From Caballeronia catudaia (lineage in GTDB: Bacteria; Pseudomonadota; Gammaproteobacteria; Burkholderiales; Burkholderiaceae), in the NCBI RefSeq assembly GCF_001544755.2, contig NZ_FCOF02000014.1:1-64000 (forward strand): DNA of 64,000 nucleotides. The letters are read 5' to 3'. Both the position numbers and the translations under genes were made by a program. Shown here piece by piece: positions 36,020-44,776 of this stretch. The notes beneath the pieces are model-generated. The model did no database searches and was not told where the DNA came from. It was given only the letters and a program-made list of their open reading frames with translations. Every line of letters begins with the position of its first letter. Positions within the stretch are counted from its first letter, which is position 1.

Positions 36020-38057
36020 CCCTAGCACAATTGTTACGCCTATTGCTCTGTCTAGTACGAATAGTGCAACGGGCACGTTTCCATGGTTCGTTCAGAAAAC
36101 GGAATACAACCCGGCAGACGCTACCTACCGCCAATTGGTCAACGGGGAGGAAGCATTCGGAGCAGTGTATGACGCCATACTACAAGCCAAGAAAAGTGTC
36201 GACATCATTTGTTGGGGATTTCAACCGTCAATGTATTTCAAGAGGGCGGCTGGAAACTCCGATTACTTGCCTATCGGTTCGTTGCTTGTCAAGAAGGGCG
36301 CAGAAGGGGTGAAGGTGCGGCTCCTTTGCTGGATGGATATCCTTCATCTCGCAGAGATTTCGGAGAACAACATGCCCGGGAACAGTGTGGCGACCGAAGC
36401 GCAACAGCATCTACCTGATGGCGTGGTGAAGCGCATTCCGGTCGTGTCGTCTATGTTCTCGCGACCTTATGAGACGGATGATCAGCTTGATTTCGATCGG
36501 GAGTGGTATCGCCGCGCCAACAAGAATAACGTTACGAAGTCACTCATTTTGCCCCTGGTGTCCAAATCCACGATGGATAGACTGTTCACGGGGCCGATCA
36601 CACCGATGGTCGAATCTTTGCTCGGCAAAGGGAGTTTCAAGAACATCGATCTTGCTACACGAGGATTCGACACAAAAGATCGCGCGGAGATTGCCTTCAG
36701 GACGGCGCTGCTTGGCAAAGACAAACAACGAAGTGCGGGAGGCAAAGCGGAGAATGGCGCTGTAATGGGCGCCTTTGCCACGCATCATCAGAAGATGGTG
36801 TTGGTTGACTACGAGGATCCTGAAAACGCAGTGGGATTCGTCATGGGGCATAACATGCTCGATACCTATTGGGATAAGGACGACCACAGTTGCGTGCGGC
36901 AAAAGCCGAACGTGGGGCGAAATGGCTTGCATCCGAGACATGACATCTCAAGTCGAGTGAGTGGGCCAATCCTGAAGGATCTCAACCATAACTTCTGTGA
37001 GGCGTGGGACGATGCAACCGGCGAGTTTCTCGCTGTCTCGCGGGCGTTGCTCTATAAGAAACTGAAACGACGAACTGACCTTGGTGACCATTCGACGGTT
37101 CGGGCTCAGATTCTTCGAACGCAGTCTCAGAAAGGCAAGCGAGACATTGAACAGCTCTATCTGCAGGCGGCGAACAACGTCTCGAACTATATCTATGTGG
37201 AGAATCAGTATTTTCGGTTCGTGCCGCTAGCGGAAAAAATCAAGACAGCCGTCGCACGCCAAATAACGAAGGGGCGAAGTCCTGATAACCCGATTTATCT
37301 GTTCGTAATTACAAATTCGAATGACGAAGGGATCGGCCCTGGAACAGTCAATACCTATCGGATGTTAGAGGCACTCGGCAGTGCAGATCAAATTCCAGGC
37401 GTTGCGACCCTTGAGCGAGAGGATGCAAGGCAAGCTGATCTGGTGAAACGAGCATCGCAGGCCGACTACGAGGCGAGTCAGCTTGAATGGGCGCTTCAAC
37501 AGGCCGCGGGACGGTTTCCGGAGTCGGTGGTGAATCCTACGCGAGAGCGAGCTAAGGCGGCTCGCGCACAAGCGGCGAAGTTCAAGGAGCAAATGAAGCA
37601 GAAGCCAGGGCCGGTCGTCCCGACGCCTATTCCCGGGCTCAAGATGCATATCTGCACGCTTGTAGCGCCAGATTCGCCGCCAAGTGCATGGGATTACGTG
37701 TATATCCACGCTAAGTTGATGATTGTGGACGACGTCTTCACGACGCAGGGATCGGCGAACTTGAATTCTCGAAGCATGGAAGGAGACAGTGAGTTGAATA
37801 TCTGTCACGAAAACACTGAGGTTACAAGGCCTTTGAGGAAGCGCTTGTGGGAGATGCATACGAAGATGCGTCGAGCAGGTTCAGACGGTGTCGACAGCGA
37901 TCTGAATGGTTCACAGGATGATGCCGGAAAGGCTTTCAGGGCATGGGAAGATATATTAAAAATAAACGAGCGTCGGGAAGCCACCGGTAAGGCTTCACCG
38001 CTTGCGTCGGTAGTAAAGTTCATCAGGTTATCGGCGGATCGGCAGGATAGTGATTGA
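36012..38057 (+). CDS. Phospholipase D-family T6SS effector (Tle5/PldA-like)
   Basis: A 681-residue protein with two HKD motifs: HHQKMVLVDYEDPEN (H259, K261) and YIHAKLMIVDD (H566, K568) followed by GSANLNSRSMEGDSELN. The first domain begins with FGAVYDAILQAKKSVDIICW. Between the motifs lies NNVSNYIYVENQYFRFVPLA, typical of the PldA/Tle5 effectors that hydrolyse phosphatidylethanolamine in the prey inner membrane. No signal peptide, as expected for a T6SS cargo. Codon use and GC are lower than in the core genes (29 of 60 bases G/C at 36481-36540). Flanked by vgrG (8-base overlap) and a lipoprotein (TGATG overlap), the standard effector-immunity order. Confidence 0.93.
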   Translation: MSSPSTIVTPIALSSTNSATGTFPWFVQKTEYNPADATYRQLVNGEEAFGAVYDAILQAKKSVDIICWGFQPSMYFKRAAGNSDYLPIGSLLVKKGAEGVKVRLLCWMDILHLAEISENNMPGNSVATEAQQHLPDGVVKRIPVVSSMFSRPYETDDQLDFDREWYRRANKNNVTKSLILPLVSKSTMDRLFTGPITPMVESLLGKGSFKNIDLATRGFDTKDRAEIAFRTALLGKDKQRSAGGKAENGAVMGAFATHHQKMVLVDYEDPENAVGFVMGHNMLDTYWDKDDHSCVRQKPNVGRNGLHPRHDISSRVSGPILKDLNHNFCEAWDDATGEFLAVSRALLYKKLKRRTDLGDHSTVRAQILRTQSQKGKRDIEQLYLQAANNVSNYIYVENQYFRFVPLAEKIKTAVARQITKGRSPDNPIYLFVITNSNDEGIGPGTVNTYRMLEALGSADQIPGVATLEREDARQADLVKRASQADYEASQLEWALQQAAGRFPESVVNPTRERAKAARAQAAKFKEQMKQKPGPVVPTPIPGLKMHICTLVAPDSPPSAWDYVYIHAKLMIVDDVFTTQGSANLNSRSMEGDSELNICHENTEVTRPLRKRLWEMHTKMRRAGSDGVDSDLNGSQDDAGKAFRAWEDILKINERREATGKASPLASVVKFIRLSADRQDSD

Positions 38058-39355
38058 TGATGAAAAAGACTTTTATCCTATCGGCCGTTGCGACGGTGAT
38101 TTTGTTGAATGCATGTGAGAGGGAGAATTCAGTGTCCGCATCTGTACCTGACCTTAAAGAAGTTCGAGCAAATCTGGCATTCACATGCTCGCATGAAGTA
38201 AATCGTCTACCGTCGTTGGACGGTCGAACCGAGAGCTTGTTTGCGTACGGTCGTTACCTATACAAACAAGATGGGGAGAAGAACTTCAATCAAGTAGCTC
38301 GCTACTACCGGATTGCAGCGGCGCACGATCACTACAAGGCCAATCACAACCTACAGCTATTGATTTCGCAAGGGCTTGCCGATTCTCCAGACGGGGTTGG
38401 TGAAGTCCTTGGTTTGGCGGAACAACTGATCAAGCAAGGTGTACCCGGTGGCTACTACGATATCGGTCACTATCTGGAGCTTGGGTATGGTCTGAAACAA
38501 GATTCTGAGATGTCGCTCCGATATTTCCGGAGAGCGGCGGACTTGGGTAACCCGGATGCCCAGTTTTATGTTGGAGAAAAGCTTTCTCCTCACGACAAAG
38601 CGCCAGAGGTTGCGAAAAAGTTGTATGCCTGCGCCGCTGACCAAGGGAACGGTGAAGCGGCGTTGTCGCTTGGACTGATGCTGCAAATTGGAGATCGTCA
38701 GTTCGTCGATGCAGTTCGATCTCTCCAGATCGGAGTCAAGGCAGGAAATCGAACGTCAGCTTCGATGCTAGCTATGGGCTTTGAGACCGCCTCTGCAGAG
38801 GATGACGCTACGTTCTTCGCTTTGCCTAAGGACCCAGAACGCGTCGGACGTTATCGAAAGATCGCAGACTTTCTAAGTTCAAACGAGAGCCGCAACCCCA
38901 AGGTCCCGGACATCGACAAGATCGTACCGCTTCCACCGGCGAAGCTACCACCGTGGGACGGCACTTTTGAATGGCAAAAGCAGCAGGACGCGGCAGTTCC
39001 TCCGCCGAAGCCATCTGAAGAACTAGTCGAACGGCTGGCCAAGGAAAAGAGTCTCGACCCTGCCACGGGACTGCCGCTATCGGAGCAACAAAAATCCGCT
39101 ATGGCGACGAAGGTCCCATTGAATACCACGGTTCGCGCTATGGAAGTCTGCCCGCAATCCGGCGTTTGGCGAGCCTGCCCGCCGTCGGGTTATGTGGCGA
39201 CATCCGCCGAACGAAGTTTCCAGAAGGGCGAGAAACTTCCGCTTCTCGAGGTCGTGCAACCGCGGGCGATCGGCATGCTCGATAGCATGCTCGGCGTTCG
39301 TCGCATGCACACCGATGGCGTGTGGCGCTTGATTTCATACGGCAACGAAGCATAA
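38057..39355 (+). CDS. Sel1-repeat lipoprotein, probable immunity protein to the phospholipase
   Basis: A 432-residue protein with a lipoprotein signal (LSAVATVILLNACERE, lipidated Cys20), so it should face the periplasm. It contains TPR-like Sel1 repeats (YDIGHYLELGYGLKQDSEMS, LRYFRRAADLGNPDAQFYVG, KKLYACAADQGNGEAALSLG), followed by a Pro-rich domain (DKIVPLPPAKLPPWDGTFEW) that looks like DUF6396, and a conserved C-terminal module ending MHTDGVWRLISYGNEA. Sel1-repeat lipoproteins are the known immunity partners (Tli5) of PldB-type phospholipases. The start (ATG 38057, or 38060) overlaps the phospholipase stop. Composition rises toward the 3' end, hinting at a mosaic gene. Confidence 0.87.
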   Translation: MMKKTFILSAVATVILLNACERENSVSASVPDLKEVRANLAFTCSHEVNRLPSLDGRTESLFAYGRYLYKQDGEKNFNQVARYYRIAAAHDHYKANHNLQLLISQGLADSPDGVGEVLGLAEQLIKQGVPGGYYDIGHYLELGYGLKQDSEMSLRYFRRAADLGNPDAQFYVGEKLSPHDKAPEVAKKLYACAADQGNGEAALSLGLMLQIGDRQFVDAVRSLQIGVKAGNRTSASMLAMGFETASAEDDATFFALPKDPERVGRYRKIADFLSSNESRNPKVPDIDKIVPLPPAKLPPWDGTFEWQKQQDAAVPPPKPSEELVERLAKEKSLDPATGLPLSEQQKSAMATKVPLNTTVRAMEVCPQSGVWRACPPSGYVATSAERSFQKGEKLPLLEVVQPRAIGMLDSMLGVRRMHTDGVWRLISYGNEA

Positions 39356-39441
39356 CCAACGACGAAGTCGCGATGCGTAGTGAGGAAGCTGCGCATCGCC
39401 GGGTCGTACCAGCAGCCTTTCTTAACCCGATAGACGTAACC

Positions 39442-39693
39442 ATGCCCGACCTGATTCTTCTCGGCGACGCCACCGACCACGGTGGCCGCGTCATTACCGC
39501 ATCGACCACGATGATCTACGAAGGGCGTGGCGTCGCCCGCAAGGGCGACCAGGTGACCTGCCCGAAGCATCCCGAGGTCAAGCCGAACCTCATTATCGAT
39601 GGCGACGAAGAGACGGTGGACGAGGGCGTGCCCGTAGCTCGCCACGGCTATCGCGCGATGTGCGGTTGTCACCTCATCTCCAGTTTGCTCTGA
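39442..39693 (+). CDS. PAAR-domain tip protein
   Basis: An 83-residue PAAR protein from the ATG at 39442 (MPDLILLGDATDHGGRVITA). PAAR features are GDATDHGGRVITASTTMIYE, VARKGDQVTCPKHPEVKPN and HGYRAMCGCHLISSL, with His and Cys residues for the tip zinc. It forms the sharp point on the VgrG spike. The frame is open upstream to 39322 and an ATG at 39373 is possible, but the chosen start is where family members begin. It follows the immunity gene and precedes a membrane protein by 8 bases. Confidence 0.9.
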   Translation: MPDLILLGDATDHGGRVITASTTMIYEGRGVARKGDQVTCPKHPEVKPNLIIDGDEETVDEGVPVARHGYRAMCGCHLISSLL

Positions 39694-39701
39694 GTCGCAC
39701 G

Positions 39702-40919
39702 ATGCCGGTCGAGTTGCCTCCCGAGAAGTCCACCGAGGATCGTCCCAAGCCGCCGAACGTCATCGTTTGGCTGGTTCTGCTGCTCGTATTCATGGTGGCG
39801 GGCGTCACGATCACGCTTCTTACCTGGCCGAAGGGCGAACCTACCGGCACGGTCCAATTCTGGATTCGCCTGCTGGGTGTTCCTCCGCTCGCGTGGGCCG
39901 TCGCGCTCGGGTTTCGCCTTCTGTATCGCGATCAGGAGAACGAGCGCCTGGACGCGGAAGAGGAAGTCTTGCGCGAGGACCGCGAGAAAGCGCTTGAATT
40001 CGCGAGCGAGCCGCTCGCGGTGACGGCATTGGCGTATCTGAGCGCAGCGGGTACTCAGAACGAGCACGTAGCCGCCGATGTCGTGAAACTCAAAAGCGTG
40101 ATCGAGGCGCAAGATACGCTGGACGGGAAGCCTGCGATTCGGCACTCCGCGCTTGAATTGGTGAGCAACGACGAGAACCCTTGTCGCTATCGCGTGTGCT
40201 TCAAGCGGGTGATCGCTTCGGTAAATAAGGCAATCGAAGCTGTTCCATTCGATGTGCCTTTCGGTGTGCGCCTGCAACTACCCGCCGATGTCGATCAAAT
40301 GGCATTGCAACAGACTTGGCAAACCTGTTGGGATGAGACGATGAATCGCCCCGCCCATTCCGTGCTCGTTTCGCCCGATCAAGGTGCGATGGCGTTGGAC
40401 GAATGGCTCGATGAGCAGGGCGGCCCGACGCTTGAGAAGTTCCTGCTGTTCGTCGCTGTGCAACTGCATGACTCGCCACCTCAGAACAGCGGCGAAGCGG
40501 CGGTGGCGATGCTGATCGGCTGGCCGCAGCTTGCGTCACGTCGGCGGATCGGATGCATCGGATCGCTGCATCGTCCGGTGTACGTATCAGGCGAGGATAT
40601 CAACGGACCGCTATCCACCGCACTGCAATGGGGCCGTGCGAAACATGACGCCGTCACCGATCTGTGGCAGGCCGGACTCGATAAAGCGGACAAGGCAACT
40701 GTGCTGAATGGTTCATCGGCGCTCGAACTCGGCGTGTCGAAGGCCGATGACTTAAGCGGCATACATGATGTTGATGCCGCGCTCGGCCGAAGCGGCTGTG
40801 CCTCGGCATGGCTTGCGTTGGCGCTGAGTCTCGAACACGCGGCACGGACGCATCGACCACAACTTGTGGCGTGGCGCGATGCATCGCTTCGTTTCTCGAT
40901 CGTTCAACCGGTCGCCTGA
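39702..40919 (+). CDS. T6SS-island membrane protein of unknown function, 405 residues
   Basis: A 405-residue protein with two N-terminal membrane helices (VIVWLVLLLVFMVAGVTITL and WIRLLGVPPLAWAVALGFRL), followed by about 330 soluble residues without a familiar motif. Parts such as RYRVCFKRVIASVNKAIEAV and GRSGCASAWLALALSLEHAA are conserved-looking. The order PAAR / this gene / TssM-like gene, with 8- and 21-base gaps, indicates one transcript and probably a shared membrane complex. I recall such genes as neighbours of orphan vgrG sets in Burkholderiaceae, but I cannot name the family. Confidence 0.75.
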   Translation: MPVELPPEKSTEDRPKPPNVIVWLVLLLVFMVAGVTITLLTWPKGEPTGTVQFWIRLLGVPPLAWAVALGFRLLYRDQENERLDAEEEVLREDREKALEFASEPLAVTALAYLSAAGTQNEHVAADVVKLKSVIEAQDTLDGKPAIRHSALELVSNDENPCRYRVCFKRVIASVNKAIEAVPFDVPFGVRLQLPADVDQMALQQTWQTCWDETMNRPAHSVLVSPDQGAMALDEWLDEQGGPTLEKFLLFVAVQLHDSPPQNSGEAAVAMLIGWPQLASRRRIGCIGSLHRPVYVSGEDINGPLSTALQWGRAKHDAVTDLWQAGLDKADKATVLNGSSALELGVSKADDLSGIHDVDAALGRSGCASAWLALALSLEHAARTHRPQLVAWRDASLRFSIVQPVA

Positions 40920-40940
40920 ACTTATTTTCCCATTCGAAGT

Positions 40941-43900
40941 ATGAAGTTTTCAAAAATCTCCGGCTATTGGCTGCTGGCTGGCGCGCTCACTGTGAGCGGC
41001 GCGATCTTTGCCTGGTACAACGGGGACAGCATTGATCCATCACCTTATAAGCGGGTGATGTACGTGTGTGCCATCGGCGCGTTCGCACTCGTGGCGCGAG
41101 CGAATTTCACTGGGGGATGGCGCCGTGTGGCACGTAGTACAGCGCGTGACGGCGCCAAAAAGCATGAACGCGAGGCTTCCGCCCGTGCGAAGTCAACTGA
41201 AGTCACCGCCGCCGATCTCGGGTCATCGCGCCGCGAGAAACTGGAACTGACGCTTCGTGACCGACACGGACGACGTTGGCGCTATCGAGACCGGTGGCTT
41301 GCCATCGTCGGTGATGAGCGGGTGGTCGCACGCATGACGCCCGGTTTGGTTGAGAACGGCTACGCCGTTGCCGGTTCGACTGTCCTCCTTTATGCGAGAC
41401 AGAACGGCGATTCGCTCGACGCAAGCTGGCTCGAACAAATTCGTGAACTTCGGCGGGGGCGTCCCGTTGACGCAATGGTGGCGATCGAACAGTCGAGCGC
41501 TCAAATAACGCGATCGTTCGATGGGCCAGCCATCGCGCAAAAGCTCGCTCGTCACGCCCGTGCGCTCGGGTGGGCCGCGCCCGCATACTTGCTCAACGTG
41601 CTTGATCTAGGGCGCAACGCATCGAGCAGCTTCGACGTGGTCGGTGAGACATGGGGAGAGGCCCGTGTGAATCCGGCAGAACTGAACGGGACGCTGCAAA
41701 CGTTGGCGGCGCGTCTGGCGGATACCGGCGTGGTGCGTCTTGCCGGCAATCCCCGCGATCGCTTCCTTGGAGCGCTTTCGCTGCACATCGAGAGTCTGCG
41801 GGTGGTGCTGGTGGACCTTGTGACGCAGGCGGGAGCATCGCATCTCGCGCGTTGTTCCGTGCAAGGGTTGCTGTTTGCATCGCTTCCGATCGGCAAGACG
41901 CCTGAGGAGTTGGCCCGTCATGCGGATATTAACGCGTCGGCCATCGAGCAGAACGTGCAGCATCCGGTTTGGCAAACCATCGCGGATCACAGCCGCAAGG
42001 TTCATGGCCGGCGAGTGAGCTTCTCGTTGTCGACGATAGCGGCCTGGATCGCGATCGCCGTACTTGCGCTCTGGTCGCTCGGCACCGTCATTTCGGGTGT
42101 ATCGAATCGCGCATCGATGCAGGAAGCGTCGGCGACGCTGTCCAAATTCTCGTCCGTGCAAGACACGACGCAAGCGGTGCTGGCCCTCGAGAGCCTGGAC
42201 AAACAGATCGACACGCTCGAAGTGCATCGCAAGGAAGGTGCGCCGTGGTTCGAGCGTTTCGGGCTGAACCATGACGCCGAGTTGCTGGAAGCGCTCCGAC
42301 CAGGCTACCAGCGCGCAGCCTCGCGCGTGCTGATCGCACCGATTCAGGCCAAACTCGAAGAACGTCTCAATCAACTCGCCTCGCTCTCCGACGCCGAGAT
42401 CGCCAGCGGCGGCAACGCGCAAGTGCAGGCGGCGTACGACACGCTCAAGACGTACCTGATGCTCGCGCACCCTGAGCACGCCGATCCGGCGTTCCTGACC
42501 GCGCAACTGCTGGCGACCAACGCACCGACGCGTCCCAACAATTCGTCCGTGACGCCTGGCACCTGGGAAGACCTACGCCAGCACGCGATCGCGTTCTACG
42601 CGAGCCACCTCAAACGTGACTCCGCACCGGCCATCACGCCGGACGTATCCCTTGTCGCCTCCACGCGTCAGACGATCATCGGCGTGCGCGGCATCCAGAA
42701 CTCGACGGATGAGATCTATCAGCAGATCATCGAGGACGCGAAGCCGAAGTATCCGCCGATCACGCTCGCAACCTTGCTGGGCGACCACCCAAGCCGCGGC
42801 CTATTCAACACGACCGCCACGGTTCCCGGCGTCTTCACGCGCGCGGCATGGGACGAGCGCATCCCGAAGGCGATTGATGAGGCGAGCGAGCAGCGCACGG
42901 TCACGGGCGACTGGGTGCTGTCCGACGCCAAGATCGACAACACCGCACCTTCGACGCTAAAGGCCGAACTGCGTCAGCGCTACTTCGACGACTACGCCCG
43001 CGCGTGGGCCCAGTTCCTGAACAGCATCCGCTGGCAGAACGCATCATCGCTCTCGGGCACGGTCGATCAACTGACGTTGCTCGGCGACCCGCAACGCTCG
43101 CCGCTCGTGGCGCTGATGAACGCGATCGTCTATCAGGCAAGCGCGGGCGCTTCGACGCAGTCGCTCTCGGACAACCTGATCGCGAAGGCACAACACTGGG
43201 CGGGCACGGACGAAAAAGACCCGTCGAAGCAGACTCAAGCCGAACTTGCGCCGCTGGCCGCGGCCTTTGGCCCGATCCTGCGTCTGACGGGCAGCGACGT
43301 GGCCAACACCGCCAAAACACAACAACAGCAGACAGGCGACCTGAGCCTGCCACGCTATCTGGAGCGCGTGACCGCCATGCGCCTCAAAACGCAGCAGATG
43401 ATGGCGAGCGCCGACCCAGACGCCGTGTCGCGCATGGCCGCTCAAGCGATGCTGCAAGGCAAGACCTCGGATATCGCCGACAGCCGCGACTACGCGAGCC
43501 GCCTCGCCGCGAGTCTGGGCGAACAGTGGTCGGGCTTCGGACATCTGTTCGAAGCGCCGCTGGATCAAACGTGGCAGGTCGTCGTACAGCCCGCGTCGTC
43601 GAGCCTGAACGATATCTGGCGCACCTCGGTCGTGGCTGACTGGAACCGCGCCTTCGGCGGACGCTATCCCTTCGCCGATTCAGACAACGATGCGTCGTTG
43701 CCCGACATGGCTCGCTTCATGCGCCCGGACAACGGCCTGATCGCGCAGTTCGTCGCGACGGAACTCGCGGGCGTCGTCAAGCGCCAAGGCGATCGGTGGG
43801 TCGCGGCGCAAGGCACGAATCAAGGCACGCTCGCACTCGATCCGACGTTTCTCGCGGCCTTGAACAAGCTCACGCAAGTCTCGACGGTGCTATTCCCCTC

Positions 43901-44420
43901 AGGCGACGCCCGCGTGCGCTTCGAGCTACGCGGCGTGCCCACGCCGGGCATCACGGACATGAAGTTCATCTCATCGGGCCAGCAATTGCACTACTTCAAC
44001 CAGATGGAGCAATGGATACCGTTCGAATGGCCGGGCCAGGCGCTCGACAACAACGCGCAACTCGAATGGCAGACCGAGCAGGCGGGCCTGCGCTCGACGA
44101 TGTACGCGCAGGGCCGTTTCGCACTGATCCGCCTGCTGGAACGCGCGAAGGTCGAACAGCAGGACAACGCGCGCTATCTGCTGTCGTGGACGCCCGAGCA
44201 GGGCACGAGCCTGCCGCTGTCGGTGCAACTGCGCGCTGAGGCGGGCGCGGGTCCGCTCGACGTGCTGCAGTTGCGGCATTTCGCGCTGCCTGCGCGCATC
44301 TTCGTGACGAGCTCGGCGAAAGATGGATCGAAGCTTTCGGGACCGACACCGCCGCCCCTGCCGCCGGGCGCCATCGCGTCCGCACAAAAGCTCGGCGTAC
44401 CGCTGCCGTCGATGAAGTGA
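40941..44420 (+). CDS. Orphan TssM/IcmF-like inner-membrane protein without P-loop
   Basis: A 1159-residue protein similar to TssM/IcmF (about 1100-1300 residues). Two N-terminal TM helices (YWLLAGALTVSGAIFAWYN; VMYVCAIGAFALVARANF) precede a cytosolic domain and a third TM (STIAAWIAIAVLALWSLGTV, about residue 360). The large periplasmic part has VPGVFTRAAWDERIPKAIDE and TGDWVLSD, and the end has FEWPGQALDNNAQLEWQTEQ then AGLRSTMYAQGRFALIRLLE, all TssM-like. The cytosolic GTPase-type domain keeps its place but has no GxxGxGKT; LAIVGDERVVARMT and GSTVLLYARQNGD stand there instead. TssM anchors the T6SS to the envelope; this copy is probably a paralogue for the vgrG island. GC is normal, higher than in the effector genes. 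Confidence 0.85.
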   Translation: MKFSKISGYWLLAGALTVSGAIFAWYNGDSIDPSPYKRVMYVCAIGAFALVARANFTGGWRRVARSTARDGAKKHEREASARAKSTEVTAADLGSSRREKLELTLRDRHGRRWRYRDRWLAIVGDERVVARMTPGLVENGYAVAGSTVLLYARQNGDSLDASWLEQIRELRRGRPVDAMVAIEQSSAQITRSFDGPAIAQKLARHARALGWAAPAYLLNVLDLGRNASSSFDVVGETWGEARVNPAELNGTLQTLAARLADTGVVRLAGNPRDRFLGALSLHIESLRVVLVDLVTQAGASHLARCSVQGLLFASLPIGKTPEELARHADINASAIEQNVQHPVWQTIADHSRKVHGRRVSFSLSTIAAWIAIAVLALWSLGTVISGVSNRASMQEASATLSKFSSVQDTTQAVLALESLDKQIDTLEVHRKEGAPWFERFGLNHDAELLEALRPGYQRAASRVLIAPIQAKLEERLNQLASLSDAEIASGGNAQVQAAYDTLKTYLMLAHPEHADPAFLTAQLLATNAPTRPNNSSVTPGTWEDLRQHAIAFYASHLKRDSAPAITPDVSLVASTRQTIIGVRGIQNSTDEIYQQIIEDAKPKYPPITLATLLGDHPSRGLFNTTATVPGVFTRAAWDERIPKAIDEASEQRTVTGDWVLSDAKIDNTAPSTLKAELRQRYFDDYARAWAQFLNSIRWQNASSLSGTVDQLTLLGDPQRSPLVALMNAIVYQASAGASTQSLSDNLIAKAQHWAGTDEKDPSKQTQAELAPLAAAFGPILRLTGSDVANTAKTQQQQTGDLSLPRYLERVTAMRLKTQQMMASADPDAVSRMAAQAMLQGKTSDIADSRDYASRLAASLGEQWSGFGHLFEAPLDQTWQVVVQPASSSLNDIWRTSVVADWNRAFGGRYPFADSDNDASLPDMARFMRPDNGLIAQFVATELAGVVKRQGDRWVAAQGTNQGTLALDPTFLAALNKLTQVSTVLFPSGDARVRFELRGVPTPGITDMKFISSGQQLHYFNQMEQWIPFEWPGQALDNNAQLEWQTEQAGLRSTMYAQGRFALIRLLERAKVEQQDNARYLLSWTPEQGTSLPLSVQLRAEAGAGPLDVLQLRHFALPARIFVTSSAKDGSKLSGPTPPPLPPGAIASAQKLGVPLPSMK

Positions 44421-44449
44421 CGCCCGTGTGCGTCACCATGCGAATCTGA

Positions 44450-44746
44450 ATGAAGAACGATAAAACGCCCGGCGTCGAACAGAATGCCGACCAGCATCCC
44501 GATCCCGTGCTGCACTACCACGAAGTCGAGATGCGCTACCTGCGCGAGGCGGGGCGCGAGTTCACACGCGCGCATCCGGACCGGGCGCGCATGCTCAATC
44601 TCGACCGCGTGGGTGACCGTGATCCATACGTCGAACGTCGCCTGTATCTGGGGTTGCCGACCGCCTTCGCGATGCACCTGGCGCTCACGCGTCAAATCCA
44701 CACGATCGAATCGCCGCGCAGCAAGACATGGCGGGCGCCGCTATGA
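44450..44746 (+). pseudogene. N-terminal stub of T6SS baseplate protein TssF
   Basis: A 98-residue frame. Residues 20-62 (LHYHEVEMRYLREAGREFTR, then AHPDRARMLNLDRVGDRDPY, VER) match the N-terminus of TssF, which is normally about 600 residues and begins with a similar YYExELxYLRxxGxEFAxxxP pattern. After VER the similarity ends and the frame runs to a stop in unrelated residues (IHTIESPRSKTWRAPL). Either a truncated pseudogene left by recombination or a tiny orphan. It lies between the TssM-like gene and the zinc-module gene. Confidence 0.65.
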
Positions 44747-44776
44747 AACCGAGTGAGATACGAAGTTGGGCAAGTC

